64,000 nucleotides of DNA from Megascapheus bottae (GCA_024803745.1 JANJXV010000030.1:258001-322000), one strand, 5' to 3'. Positions 50,940-63,609 are shown, numbered from the stretch's first letter. Numbers and translations: made by a program. The notes: generated by a model not told the origin, from the sequence alone.

Positions 50940-51740
50940 TTTGCATTATTTTGTTTCTAAAGTACCTATATTATGATACGATGTGAATACTGCTAGGCTA
51001 TGAATAATTGGATTTCAATGTTTATGTCTTACCTAAAGGTATCTGACTTTAGAGAGCAGTGTTTTATCTTTTTTAGTATAGTTACTAATGTGGTTAGAAT
51101 TAGTTCTCCAGTATTTGCATTTGCTTTTTATTTGTCTTCATGTTTTCTTTTGGATTAACTAGGTATATTTTAGCACTGCCATTTTTTATTTCTACTATTG
51201 GATTACTAGCTGTTTATTTTTAGTTGCTGCCCTAAGACTTAAAATATGAATTGTTAACTCATCAGAATTCTCTTTCAAGTAATATTCTACTTCAAGCTGT
51301 TATAAGAAAATGTGTTGGTTGTCCCCTTTGTATTTTTATGCTGTTGGTTTTCATCTTACCTTTACATGTGTTGTAAATCCTGCTGCATGAAGTCTTTAAT
51401 GAGTCTGAAGTGGTCAATTACCTTTAAGGAATTTAAGAATGTAAGAAAAATGTCTCATCTTGACTCAAGTGCTCACCGTATCTGGCGGGTTTATTTCCTG
51501 CACGAACCCCGGTTTCCCTTTGTCGGTAGAACTCTGAAGAATGCTTTTCTTTTTGTAGCAGAGGTCTGGTGCTGAGGAAATCTTTCATCTGTAGCCTGTA
51601 AGTCCTCATCTTTGCACGAGGCACAGCATTCTAGTTGACGGATTTTCTGAGCTGTCGCCTGACTGCCGCGAGGCTTGCCTCCCCTCTGATAAGAAGGCTG
51701 CCATCTTTCTCGTCCTTATTTCCCTGTGAGGTGGTGCTGG
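50940..51740 (-). mobile_element. Ancient L1M-like element, antisense
   Basis: A series of phrases in the right order (ttgctgccctaagac, aagtaatattctactt, gtggtcaattacctttaagg, tttttgtagcagaggtctgg) matches remembered antisense wording of an old mammalian L1. Exact family is unknown. Confidence 0.45.
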
Positions 51741-51999
51741 TCTTCCCCAGGATGTTCCTCTGTACACGGCTTCCAGCAGCGTGACTGCGGGCGCCGCTGA
51801 GCGCTTCACGGTGTGTCTTCTACCCATAGGTTTTGTTCAGCTTCCTGAATCTGAGTCTCTGTGTATCCACCAAAGATGCGAGAAGCAATGGATTACAGAC
51901 ATTTACCTGCGAAAGTGACTCCCATCGCTCAAGGCTGAGGTCATGATGAAGCATTACACACCTACGGAGGTGGCTGAAATGTTGCAAATCGATAATCCC

Positions 52000-52270
52000 C
52001 ATATTGGAAAATACATGTGTAGCTTCACAAGACTCACACAAGCTGGTGGGAGTGTGAAATGAGAGCCATCTGGAAGGTGGCCCGGCATGTTCTCAAAACA
52101 TTATGCTCGCTCGCTCGCTCGCTCGCTCATGGTAGCACCCAGAAAATCTATGTCAAGGTGGTTTTTGCTACAAAAATGAAAACTTAAGTTCACACAAAAA
52201 CTTGTACATGAATATTTGTGGCAGCTTTACTGAGAATTGTCAAGAACTTGCAGGCTGGCTGATAACTTTA
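52000..52270 (+). mobile_element. Ancient L1 3' end fragment
   Basis: Phrases cacacaaaaacttgtacatg, atatttgtggcagctttact and gcaagaacttg-like text match the 3' end of old mammalian L1s. A (GCTC)6 sits inside. Confidence 0.55.
52105..52129. repeat. (GCTC)6 microsatellite
   Basis: Six perfect GCTC units. Confidence 0.9.
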
Positions 52271-53687
52271 CATGTTGGATTGTAACAACTCTGTCTTTCC
52301 TTATCCTGCTTCAACTGAAGAAGAGCAGAAGCTTAACCAACATTTGTTGGATGAATGGATGAACGAACAGGCAAACAAGTGCATGGGTGAGTCTGAACAT
52401 GGGGCTCAACCCAAACAAGGCTGAGCAGTGTGGAGGTCCAAAGTGCTGGCCGGGCCCCTGGTGACAGGCCTGGGGAAAGCCTCCTACCATGGCTCTGTGC
52501 TTCCACATCAGCGTGACACACTGGGAGGTCCCTGAAATGCCCCCCCCCCCAGTCCTGGGAGGACTCATGAAGCACTCCCCACAGCCTGGTCTTGAATGGA
52601 GGGTATGGTGGAGGAGCTGGGAGACCGGCCATCTCCCACAGGCGGAGGCACAATGATGGAACCTAAAGCTACAGAACCGTAAAAACCCAGGAAAAATAGA
52701 TGCCTCTCAGAGCAGCCTTTCCATCACCGCTCCTGATGGCATGCCTAACGTGATGGCAAGTCCATGGCCATTCTTCTTAGTTTCTTTAGGGGCCATGGGT
52801 CTTCCCCTTCTGACTGTGCGGCGTGGAAGTCTGAAGCAGTCTGCCTTGCACGGGCCCTTGCATGCCGGCTTATGTGAGAGGCAGTCCATTGGCTGGATGA
52901 ATGGAGGGCAAGTGTTTTGACGAGGGATCCTATTAAGACCCCCAAGCCTAGGGAATTTGTGTTTGCTGTCACCAGTACCAGTACTGGGGAAAACAGAGCA
53001 GGCTCAGCCCTCCATGGATTTGAGCCATTTTCAGCCAGATCTGCAACCAGCCACCCCTCTCCCCACCCCGCCCCAGGCATGGAACTGTACCTGTGATTCC
53101 TCCTGGCCCAGCAAGGTGGCTGTGGGCTGGGCAGGGCGTGAGAATGGAGCCAGTGTGAGCAGCCAGGAGTGGCTCCTCCTGGGTGGGGTGGGAGCAGATG
53201 GGAGGCGTTGGAAGGAGGAAGGGGTGAGGTGGTCCAGGGGCCCCAGGTTGGAAGCTCATGAGGTGGTTTCAGGGCTGTGGGTTGGGTGGTGGACAAAGAC
53301 ACTGACTTCGCGCTTGTACACATCCAGCTGTCAAGCATGGAGTCCAAGCAGCTCAATTCCTGTCCAAATAGCTGGAACATCTCTCCTACCAAACTGGAAC
53401 CAGAGTGAGTGAACCTGTACTGGTCTACGGCAGTGTGATGGAGAGGAGGGACAGAGAGGGCAGGGCGAGAGGACACGGATCTGTGTCCGGGCTGGGAGAT
53501 CTTTTCACTACTGAGCTCTTCTTCCTCTTTGCCAAGCAGACATCAGGCGCAATCTGGCCCTGGCCAGAAGGACCAGTGTGGGTTGTATTCAGCTTCACCT
53601 GCACCTGCTTCAGCTCTTACTGTGTCTGTCCTCATCCTGCAAATTAAGGACCAAGACCAGTGAGGCTTTGTGTGTGTTTGTCTCTCA
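52271..53687. other. Intergenic, no gene supported
   Basis: Contains an L2/MIR-like tgttggatgaatggatgaac near 52345. The largest open frame (243 codons, minus, 52745-53476) shows no domain and is in GC-rich sequence, so I do not call it. Confidence 0.4.
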
Positions 53688-53930
53688 TTTTTTTGTCAGT
53701 TGTGGTGGTTGAACTCTGGGCCTGGCCACTGTCCCTGAGCTCTTCAGCTCAAGGCTACTACCATACCACTGGAGCCACAGCACCACTTCTGGTTTCCTGA
53801 TGGTTAATTGGAGATAAGAGTCTCAGGACGTTAGTGCCCGGACTGGCTTTGAACCTTGATCCTCAGATCTCAGCGTCCTGAGTAGCTGGGAAGTAGCTGG
53901 GATTACAGGCGTGAGCCACCACGCCCGGCA
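53688..53930 (-). mobile_element. B-type SINE, full length, little diverged
   Basis: Reverse copy ending gcgtgagccaccacgcccgg with CpGs intact, and a short duplication (agtagctgggaagtagctgg). Confidence 0.8.
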
Positions 53931-55700
53931 AGACTCTCATTTTCTTTCCATAAAGCTATCTTTGTTCAACCACAAATGCCGGGTTCCAGCCACTGTGGCG
54001 CCTAGCACAGCACAGACAGCACGGCCCGGAGAACCCCCGCCAGCATTCACCACACAGCAAGGTGTGGGCTCAGCCTCTCCATTCCTTCAAGCCTGTGGCT
54101 TCAGTCATTTCACGATGACGGGAGTGGGCCGTGGCCTATCACTTTAAATGTCGGCACAGCTGCTGCACTGGCACTGTGGAGTGGGATTGCTTCACAGGCT
54201 GCAGTTTTCTTCCACTGGGAGCTGGGCTGAGACAGCGAGCCACAGCTGAGCCCAGGGGCTGGGATTGGATCCTTGGCCTGGCTGACAGCAGTGGAAATGC
54301 TGGAAAGGCTTTGGGCCCTGCGGGGTGGGTTGGACTCACACTGCCAGGGTCCTGCCTGTCCTGGGCACCTGAAGCTGTGGCCTGCCATCCCTCCCGGCTG
54401 GAAAGCGGCCCCTCCCCCCCACCGCTAGGCCACACTCCCAGCCCTAAGTCTGGTCCTTTCCGACATGACTCAAGTGGCCCTCTCTTGAGGCATCCCAAGC
54501 CAGGTCTTTCCCTGGCGCCTCTGGAAGGTGGGCCGTGCGGCCCAGGGCAAGGCCGCTCCTGAGCCATGACCCTGGATCATGACCTTTGACCCCTGCTAAA
54601 TCTCGTTGTCTCTTTTCTCATTTACTTCCTTTCAGCTTCCTTTTATTTTCTCTGCTAATCACACGTTTAATTTTCATATTCATATAATTTACATAATTTA
54701 AAATCCAGTCCTCACACATTTTAACATTCTACAGCTCGATCCAAGCCTGAGCCAGAATACAAAGTGAGATGAGCTCCCGCTCCCAACGCTACACTTCTTC
54801 CATTGACAACCAGCCCTCTGCTCCTTAAAATACAAGCCATTTCCATAGTGTTGCTGTGAGGAAAATACGGCCGCCGAGAGAAATCCAGATGGCTGATCCA
54901 TGCAGGCAACTGCAAGAGGAGTGTCAGCTGGGCATGAGATGCCGAAATCCTTGGCTTCACACCCCGTGCCTCGAGGGGAAGGCTTTGTGGAAGCAAGCAC
55001 AGGCCAGTCAAGCGCCTTCTCCTAGCAACCTGCTGGTCTGAGCTCATAGGCAAACCAGGGAACAAGTGTCCCACACCGGCTTTGCTCAGGAAATCCCCGG
55101 CGTCTTTGTGAACTGGAAAGGCCTCCCCAGAGACCTGGATGGGTAAGGGGCTCACTGATTCTGCAGGGAATCCTGCAGACACAGCCTCCCCCCAGGAGCC
55201 TCCCTTGAAGTTCCTACCACCTCCCAGCAGCTCCAGAATGTTCCAGGCAACAGCAGTTTGGAGCTGTCATCTACTGACTGTCTCAATAAGTGGTTTTTCA
55301 TCCTTGTTAAAACTTACAACCTTGAAGAACCATGTGTCATCGATGAGTAAGAGCTGACAAAGCCATGTCCAGGGAGCTCAGGAAAGCCTGGGCAGGGGCT
55401 GGAGGACCGGGAGGAGGGAGGAGGGGGTGGCCCCACCCGCCCTGCCCTGAGGGTGCTCTGACCCCTGCTGCCTCCTGGCCTGGGCTGCCCTCAGGGTGCA
55501 GCAGTGTGCCGCCCCACTGGAGAGTACCCTGCCCTGGGCTGTGAGAGCCCACAGTTCAAACAGGTGGCAGTTGTAGTTAAAAAACATGCATTTTTAGATG
55601 AAGCCAAATATGCTAACAACCTAGAGGGGACGTTCATGAGTTTCCCAGATTTAACACAAGGCTTCAAGGGTGCTGGCCTCTGGGGGAGGGCTGAGCGTGC
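53931..55700. other. Intergenic GC-rich sequence, no gene supported
   Basis: Long overlapping open frames on both strands occur but show no recognisable domain, start context or splicing logic. A very short antisense SINE end lies near 54418-54446. Confidence 0.4.
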
Positions 55701-55726
55701 TGGGGGAAGGGGCTCCAGCTGCCAGC

Positions 55727-55771
55727 ATTGCCATGGCAACGCCCTGAGCAGCCCAGCATTGCCATGGCGAC
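55727..55771. promoter_or_regulatory. Pair of RFX X-box-like palindromes
   Basis: ATTGCCATGGCAAC (55727-55740) and ATTGCCATGGCGAC (55758-55771) both fit the RFX X-box pattern RTTGCC..GGCAAC, 31 bases apart. Function is inferred. Confidence 0.5.
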
Positions 55772-58375
55772 ACTGGAGCCTCCTGGCTGATGAGCTGTGT
55801 TTGCTGCAGGTTCTCACTGTTTCCACTCGTGGTGCTGCACTCCAGCCCAAAGCCTTTCCAGCCCGTGCTGGCTGGCTCCGATGGCTTCGCTCTTCTTGTC
55901 ACCCACATGGAGAGGCTCACAAAGCTGCCCCTCAACCCTCCTGGGAAAACAAACTAAAACCACAAAAAGCAGGCTCCATCTCTGCTGACCACGGTGCACC
56001 CATCTGGTCTGCTCCAGACCCACCCACTGTGATGCCAGGGCGTGGGCTTGGCAACCTGGTCTGCTGGGTGGACAGCCAGGCCAGCACACACTCCAGGGTT
56101 CAGTCACTACACAATGGTGTGTCTGCTGGGGCTCTCCACCCTGCAGCTCAGAGAAAACTCAAATGAACCTGCTTGGAGCAAGCGCCACAGTGGGCCCTGC
56201 CCCAGTCCTCCAGGAACCTCCTGCCTTCAGCCGCACCGCCTCTGTGCAGAGCTGCAGGAAGGGACGGCAGTGCAGCGAGGAGGGGGAGACACGACCCCAG
56301 GCCATGGTGGCCAGGGGCCCCGTGAGTGAGCCATGGGCGGACATCCGACAAGACGGAATGAAGGCCCAGAAAGTACTGAGAAGATGGGGGCGTCTGAAAG
56401 CTCTCCAGATGTGCCTGGAGGGAAGAGAATGGGGAGGAGACCCTTGGAAGCAGGTGCCACACAGGCTCTCCCCCCGGGCGGAGCCCATCTGCATCGGCAA
56501 CCCCAAGCTTGCACATTTCTCCCTGAGGAAATTTCAGAAGCAACGTGGATTTTCTGTCCCAGAAAACCACACAGACAGCTCTCATGAGGCTGCCTACCCT
56601 TGCAAAGCCTCCAGAAGGGTCAGAGATGAAATGAATGCCCTTGAGTGCCCTCAGGGAACCAGGCGCGGCTCACAGGGGAGAAGGCAGCCTGGAACCTGGC
56701 AGCGTCCGCCGGCTGGATGAGAGATGAGTTCCTGTGTGGTAGGATGTTTTCGAGTATCATTTAAATAATTTCTGTATTCCTGTAGAGACTGCATCTTGGG
56801 ATTCAGAGAGAATTAAAACACATGTGGTTCCATCCACTTGATAGTAAATTGCTTTTTGAATGATAGATTAGCCAGAAGGTCTCGTCTGAACCTGAAGTCT
56901 CCTCTATTTCTGTTTAATCCCTAGACGTGTGAGTCAGGGGGAAATTGAGTTGGGATGTCTCTGAACCTCCTCTCTTGTGCTGACTGAATTGAAAGGCACA
57001 CTTAATTCTGGCAGTATTAGCTGTCTTTTGCATTTGGAGGTCACCTCTTTTAAATTATGGGTGAATTTTCTTTTTAAATGCAAAGGAACCAATAACAGCT
57101 CTCCTCCACCCAAAGATCAGAGGTTCAAGTTTCCACAGCACACCCACCAGCTCTTAACCTCTCTGCCTGCTTCCTTCCTGGAGGCCCAGGGTCCCAGGGA
57201 GTCACAGCACAGAATACAATGTGGCTTCCTCTGCACCCAGGAGCCAATGTTGTCACTGGCCAGAGTGCTGCTGTCTGTCTCCACAGGACCATCTGTCTAG
57301 ACACTCACAGGGCTCCAGCGAGCCCTCTGTACCGCTGTGACAGTGCTCCTCTCCTCTCCTCCCCAACCCTCTCCTCCCCTCTCTTCCCCTCCCCTCCTCT
57401 CCAGTGACCCACGAGCTTCTATGTCACAGACCTGAAATCCTGAGTGGAGCAGCCCAAACTCAGAAACCACAAAGGTACATTTTAGGAATTGTCGTTAGGG
57501 AAACACAGACCCAAATGGTTCTGTTTTCCAGAAGCTTATACTGAGCAAGCAGCATTGATGACTACGAAGCAGAAAGCCTCATCTGTGGGAAGCTTCTGTT
57601 AGCGTCTGAGCAGGTGCTGTGTGACAGGGGATGGGACCATGAGGAGAAGAACAATTGCGATTAGAAAAATGCCTGTAAGACCAGAGCCAGATAGCTTCCT
57701 GCCCTGCAGGCCGAGTCTTTTGGCTTCCTATGTGTGGCCTTGCCTGATAGACGTGGCTGGCTAATGGCCAGGTCTGGGGTCTGCAGATGCCGCCTAGCGT
57801 CATTCCCCAAAGCTCCTTAATGTTAGTTAAGCGTGATTTCCTCTTATCTTCACTAAAGCACTCCTTTGGATGTTGAGAAGCTAGGCAGGAGCCATGGCTA
57901 CTTGTGTTTGTCACTGTCGCCGTGGCATTCATTTGAGCTTCTGATTCTGGAGGATTCGCCCCGGTCTCCAGGCTTCATGGTTTCCAGGCCATGGTGCATG
58001 TGAGGGAGGACAGCATGGCAGAGGGCTGTGTGACAGGGCTCCTCAGTTCCAGGCAGCCACAAAGCGGGGAGTGGAGAGTGGCCGGGGACAAGACAAGTCA
58101 TTCAGCCAAGCCCACCTCCTACGGAATACGTCCAGTTGGGAATACATCCATGGATGAGTGCCTCCGTGAGGTCAGGGCCCTGGGGACCCGGGCACTTCCC
58201 CAAAGCCCCACCTCTGAATGCTGCGCTGGGGACCAGGCCCTGAGCTGCTGGGCGTCCTGCTGGCCACTTCATATCAAAGCCACAGCACCAACCAAACGTA
58301 ACTCATCGCATCTGCCGCCACCACCAATAACGTCACGCAAGGGGATGGCCGGAAGCTACTGTCTGCAGCTTCTGT
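55772..58375. other. Intergenic, no gene supported
   Basis: Unique-looking sequence. Open frames at 56163-56720 and nearby are unremarkable GC-rich frames with no family likeness. Confidence 0.4.
57346..57402. repeat. (CTCCT)n pyrimidine tract
   Basis: Nearly pure C/T stretch of about 57 bases. Confidence 0.8.
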
Positions 58376-58500
58376 GAGGTGAGGAGATGAGGATGGGAGG
58401 GAGGTGAGACGAGGAGGGCAAGACAGGAGGAAAGGTGAGGAAGTAAAGATTAGGAAGTGAGGCAAGGAGATGAGGGTACAAGGTGCAGGTGGTGAGGGAA
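58376..58500. repeat. Imperfect GAGGTGAGGA-type purine-rich repeat
   Basis: Repeated gaggtgagg/gaggagatgagg phrases, close upstream of the minisatellite. Confidence 0.6.
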
Positions 58501-58639
58501 GATTGCTAGAAATCAGACTGTGTCCTCCCATCCGTACCTGATGGCAGGCCAGGAGGTGAGCCGAGTTCCACTCACCATATGAGATAAGTGTGTGTGGAAC
58601 AAAAGTGGAGCCTCAGCCGCTGGGCCAGGACGAACAGGG

Positions 58640-59703
58640 TCTCACTGGACCTCAGCTGTCATACAGGACGTCCTGGGCCTCCCTGGGCCTCACTGGACCT
58701 CAGCTGTCATACAGGACGTCCTGGGCCTCCCTGGGCCTCACTAGACCTCAGCTGTCATACAGGACGTCCTGGGCCACCCTGGGCCTCACTGGACCTCAGC
58801 TGTCATACAGGACGTCCTGGGCCTCACTGGGCCTCACTGGACCTCAGCTGTCATACAGGACGTCCTGGGCCTCACTGGGCCTCACTGGACCTCAGCTGTC
58901 ATACAGGACGTCCTGGGCCTCACTGGACCTCAGCTGTCATACAGGACGTCCTGGGCCTCACTGGGCCTCACTGGACCTCAGCTGTCATACAGGACGTCCT
59001 GGGCCTCACTGGGCCTCACTGGACCTCAGCTGTCATACAGGACGTCCTGGGCCTCACTGGGCCTCACTGGACCTCAGCTGTCATACAGGACGTCCTGGGC
59101 CTCACTGGACCTCAGCTGTCATACAGGACGTCCTGGGCCTCACTGGACCTCAGCTGTCAGGACAGGACACCTGGACCTCACTGGACCTCAGCTGTCATAC
59201 AGGACGTCCTGGGCCTCACTGGACCTCAGCTGTCATACAGGACGTCCTGGGCCTCACTGGACCTCAGCTGTCATACAGGACGTCCTGGGCCTCACTGGAC
59301 CTCAGCTGCCATACAGGACGTCCTGGGCCTCCCTGGGCCTCACTGGACCTCAGCTGTCATACAGGACGTCCTGGGCCACCCTGGGCCTCAGCTGTCATAC
59401 AGGACGTCCTGGGCCTCACTGGGCCTCACTGGACCTCAGCTGTCATACAGGACGTCCTGGGCCTCACTGGGCCTCACTGGACCTCAGCTGTCAGGACAGG
59501 ACATCCTGGGCCTCACTGGACCTCACTGGACCTCAGCTGTCATACAGGACGTCCTGGGCCACCCTGGGCCTCACTGGACCTCAGCTGTCATACAGGACGT
59601 CCTGGGCCACCCTGGGCCTCACTGGACCTCAGCTGTCAGGACAGGACATCCTGGGCCTCACTGGACCTCACTGGACCTCAGCTGTCAGGACAGGACGCCT
59701 AGG
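58640..59703. repeat. GC-rich minisatellite, 24 units of 38/48 bp
   Basis: The anchor ctcagctgtc (one ctcagctgcc) occurs 24 times, from 58651 to 59677. Steps are 48 bp, 38 bp and a few 49 bp. The 38-bp core contains the palindrome CAGGACGTCCTG, and 48-bp units have one extra 10-bp gggcctcact step. Three units carry a variant cored on tcaggacaggacatcctgg or similar, as does the last. Confidence 0.95.
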
Positions 59704-60265
59704 CCCTGCCCAAGCATCCACAAGAAAAAAGGGCCAGAGAATCAATGGATTAACCGTTGTGGTCAAGATTAGAAGGCTGAGTCTGCTTTTTTAACACGTT
59801 GTATGTTGGACTTACTAAACGCAGCTAAATCTGGGATTTGGTTCAGGTGAGAGAATGCTGCAGAGCCATTTCTGTCCTGTTTAGCATTTATATGGCACTG
59901 GAGAGCTGTGTGGGCTTATCAAGACACATGGTGCACTTTCAAAGCCATTTAGTCAGTATGGCCACTGTCTTTGTCCCCGGCTGGGAGAGCCAGAGGGCAG
60001 TGTGCTGTGGTGTGGCCCAAGCTTGGAGGCCAGATTCCCAGGGACGCTGCCTCCCTGAAGGACACCTCCCACCGTGGCCCACCTGTGGGACAGGCACTCC
60101 TGGGACGAGCTCACCACGAGCCCGCTGTGCCTCCTCATCAGGATCCAGGGAGACTGTGGAACCAAAACCCTCCATTCCCAGCCTCCAGAGAAGGAGGATT
60201 GTGTATCTGCAGAGAGGGAAGGTCCAGGCTCGGGACTCTCTTCTTTCTACTTCAGACTCAAGCAA
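59704..60265. other. Intergenic, nothing recognised
   Basis: Unique-looking sequence between the minisatellite and a SINE. Open frames on both strands are short and unrecognised. Confidence 0.4.
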
Positions 60266-60465
60266 ATTTTTTTTTTTTTTGCCAGTCCTGGGCTTGAGCT
60301 CAGGCCTGAGCACTGTCCTTGGACTTTCTCAAGGCTAGAGTTTTACCACTTGAGCTTCAACACCACTTCCGGCTTTTTTCTATATATGTGGCACCGAGGA
60401 ATCGAACCCGGGTCTTCATGCATGCTAGGCAAACACTTTAATCACTAGGCCAAACTCCCGGCCCT
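60266..60465 (-). mobile_element. IDL-Geo-like SINE, full length
   Basis: Reverse copy: T-run, gccagtcctgggcttgagct, ending ccaaactcccggccc. The gagct variant marks the young-looking subfamily. Confidence 0.85.
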
Positions 60466-60618
60466 CAAGCAAATTTTAACCACTGAAAGGAGACTCAGCT
60501 GCCAGGTACTGCAGTATTAGAAGTAGCAGGGCTTCTGACCAGCTGCTGGTAGACTGGAAAAACAGGGCTTCAGACAATTGTCAGGTGGCTACGTGAACAG
60601 AGCAAAAAAAATACTTTA

Positions 60619-60772
60619 TGGACTGGGAGTTTGACCTAGTGGTAGAATGCTTGCCTAGAATGCATGAAGACTGGGGTTCGATTCCTCAGTCCCACATACA
60701 TAGAGCTCTAGTCTTGAGGAAAGCCCAAGGACAGTGCTCAGGCCTTGAGTTCAAGCCCCAGGACTAGCAAAA
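60619..60772 (+). mobile_element. IDL-Geo-like SINE, internal deletion
   Basis: Runs from gggagtttgacctagtgg to cacatacatagagctctagt, so the start of the right monomer is missing. Confidence 0.75.
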
Positions 60773-61160
60773 CTTTTTACATTAGTTGTTTAGGGAAGGA
60801 TCTCATGTTACTTCATGGACAGAGTTTTTACTGGAAATTGAACTTCTGATTTCTGAGATGCAAAGTACATGTTCTGTGCAGTGCAGGACTTCCCTGCAGC
60901 GTCAGACATGGCTCGCGCAGAGGGCCTGTGTGGGGTCACACAGCCCGCTGACGGGGGCATCTTCAGTGCTCAGGGAGCTCCCCGTGGCTGAGCGCCTGCA
61001 GCCTGCTGGGGACTGCGTTTCTAAACAGCAATTTACAGAGCAACAGAGTTGTGAATGTTAATTAATTGTTGAGAATAGTGATGAAACTGATATCTCATCC
61101 TTAGTTCTGTTTTACCACTCACACTAATGCTAGGAAAAAATTTTATAGTTTGCCAACAAC
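60773..61160. other. Intergenic, nothing recognised
   Basis: Ordinary unique sequence. Confidence 0.4.
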
Positions 61161-61164
61161 TTTT

Positions 61165-61440
61165 CAGAGATGGCTTCATTGAGGTATAATTTACACACCA
61201 TGCAGCTCAGGGGCTCTGAGTACATCCCCAGACGAATCTAATTTTAGGGCATGATTTTCATCACCTGAAAGAAACTCCAGGTATTCTCAGCCATTTCCCA
61301 TTGCTCACCCCACGGCCCCAGACCTGGAACCACTCACCTGCTTTCTGTCGCAGGAGATTTGCCTGCAGTGGACCTTTCTGTAAGAAATGCTCCCCCGTGG
61401 ACTTTCTGGCTGGCTTCCTCCAGTCCCTGTGCATCTTTGT
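61165..61440. mobile_element. Ancient L1M-like fragment
   Basis: The signature ttcattgaggtataatttac is followed in order by aaccactcacctgctttctg and gagatttgcctgcagtgg, as in a well-known old L1 segment. Confidence 0.55.
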
Positions 61441-62095
61441 GGGGCTGGAGCATGTGGCGTGAATCAGGACCAGCCCCCGGAGGTGTGCCAGGTGTCCAGC
61501 GGTGGCTGTCCACTTCGGAGGAGCCGGCAGACTTTCCCACAGCTGCTGCTCTATTTCACATCCCATCCCTGCCAAACTTCTGTGTTTTCAAAACAACAGC
61601 TAGTTCTCCACTCTTCCAACACCATCTAGAGTCTCAATCCAGCACACTGCTGCTACTAATGACACAGTGTTAGCACCAGACTCCAGATTCAGGGTTCAGC
61701 TCCACAGGGTTGTTTTCACTTCAGATAGGAGCTGAAATGGGGTCCCTGGCCCACTCACACTTTTGAAGGACTATAATTATGGGGGCGGGGAGGCTCACAG
61801 CCTTTGCTTCAGTTTATCAATTCCCCAGAACCACTCATGAGACGCAAAGTGAGCCTCTGCCTGAAGGGCAGTTTATTATGAGCAGAGACAAATTGAATTA
61901 GTCAAATGGAAAAAACGCGTGGGGTTTTGAGGGTAGGGAGTCCAAGCCCCCTCCTGGAGGACCCTGGCACGGCCACCTTCCCCACCTGGCTGCCTGTTCA
62001 TCAAGCCAGAGGCTTGAGAAGGGACAGTCCTCACAATTGTAACTGCTTGTAACGATAACTAATATGCTTCGACTTTTGCAAAAGATTAATAAGAG
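61441..62095. other. Intergenic, nothing recognised
   Basis: Unique-looking sequence up to the GT repeat. Confidence 0.4.

Positions 62096-62097
<2 letters not shown>

Positions 62098-62146
<49 letters not shown>
62098..62146. repeat. (GT)24 microsatellite
   Basis: 49 uninterrupted bases of alternating GT. Confidence 0.95.
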
Positions 62147-62149
<3 letters not shown>

Positions 62150-63605
62150 GGATGGAACCAGACTTTTCACATGCCAAGCCCGCGTACCTGCACTGAGCCC
62201 ACCCCAGCCACATCAAGATTTATTGAACTAATTAATTTTGTTGAGGACTTGAGGGCCATGAGGAAGTCACGGGGGAACGCTCAGCCTTATCCCCCTCCCC
62301 GTGGCCCCCAGACCCCACTCCCTCTGCTCTGCACCCGCTCCTGGGATTGGATGCCTATCCTGGAGTATGGATCCCTGGCCTGGAACCGCCCATCAGGTTC
62401 TTCCCAGCTCCAGGTGTGGAGACAGCCTGGGGATCTCAGCAGCTATCTGCCTGGGGCATTTCGTGTCTTTTCTAGCAAAGCCAGGGATCCTCCTGAGAGC
62501 AGGGTTTGTGCCTGCTATTAGGTTAATGAAGTTCTAGGTATATAACTCATGTAGAACGGGAATCGTGTTCACACAAACGTTAGCCTTCAGTGAGTTTCTC
62601 TGGGTGGTAAGGATTACAGACAATTGTTATTTTCTTCCTTTTACTTTGCTACAATGAACATGTTTTAAATGGTGCACCAATGCACGTATATTAAATATTA
62701 ATAAGGAAAAATTATTCGAATAGGCTGGGAGCAAGCTCTGACAGAGGCAAGGCCGGGAGGACAAGTGGGAATGGGGAGGAGACTGTGGGACAAAGGAATG
62801 GAGGCAGGCATCAGATCCCCACTGGCTCCATGGTGCTTCTGCATTAGGAGGTTGGCTAGCAATCCAAGTGACAGTTATAACCACGTTGGGTTCTTCTTTT
62901 GCTCACTGTGGTGTCACTATCTCCCAGTATGTTGCACTTCCCCCTGACACCCTGCAACGGCAAAATAGGAACGCCAATGGTGCACCCCTAATTTCAGCCC
63001 GAGCCACACTTGGCCCTGACACCACTCCGTTCTAAGTTGCTGCAGACAGTAACACTCCACTGCAACCCATTTGATCCTGGAGTGTTTTTAAGAGGGACTT
63101 GCCTTCTGGACCAGGAAAAGCAATGCGTGTCCTGCCTCGGTCACCACACTGCATCCCCATCACCAGGGCTCTTGCTCCCCCATCACCAGTCTTCCTGGAG
63201 CTGCACGGGCAGCGACGTCATGCTGTTACAGTGGAGGACGGAGGCCTTCCCGTCACGTGTTTTGGAGCTATTTTGTTAATGACATGCAAGTTTGAAGTGG
63301 TTAAATCTTGTACTCGACTCTTCTCTTTCTCTCTGCTGCCTCTCCAGTGTTCTCTGGAGCTCTGGAGCCTAGACCATGGCATCATCTCTGGTTCTCTCCA
63401 GGGGCTGGCAGCGATGCAGGACCAGGGCACCCACTCCACAGGGCTCTGTGTACAACACGTCTACACGAGTTTCACGGGAATTGCAGAACCTGAGGATTTG
63501 TGTTTTAGTGGGTTCTAGAAAGTTCTTGGTTATTATTTCTACAGAGAGTGGGGATTGTCTGCTGTTTCTATTATTTTCTTCAGATGCTCTAAAAGAATAT
63601 ATTTT
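62147..63605. other. Intergenic, nothing recognised
   Basis: Unique-looking sequence. Open frames (for example 63099-63518) have no recognisable domain. Confidence 0.4.
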
Positions 63606-63609
63606 GTGG

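Noticed and set aside
52745..53476. 243-codon minus-strand frame
   Set aside because: No recognisable domain, repeat or conserved start. GC-rich sequence makes such a frame likely by chance.
58640..59703. CRISPR-like repeat array
   Set aside because: There are no unique spacers. The whole unit is repeated, steps vary by a 10-bp sub-repeat, and the context is mammalian. It is a minisatellite.
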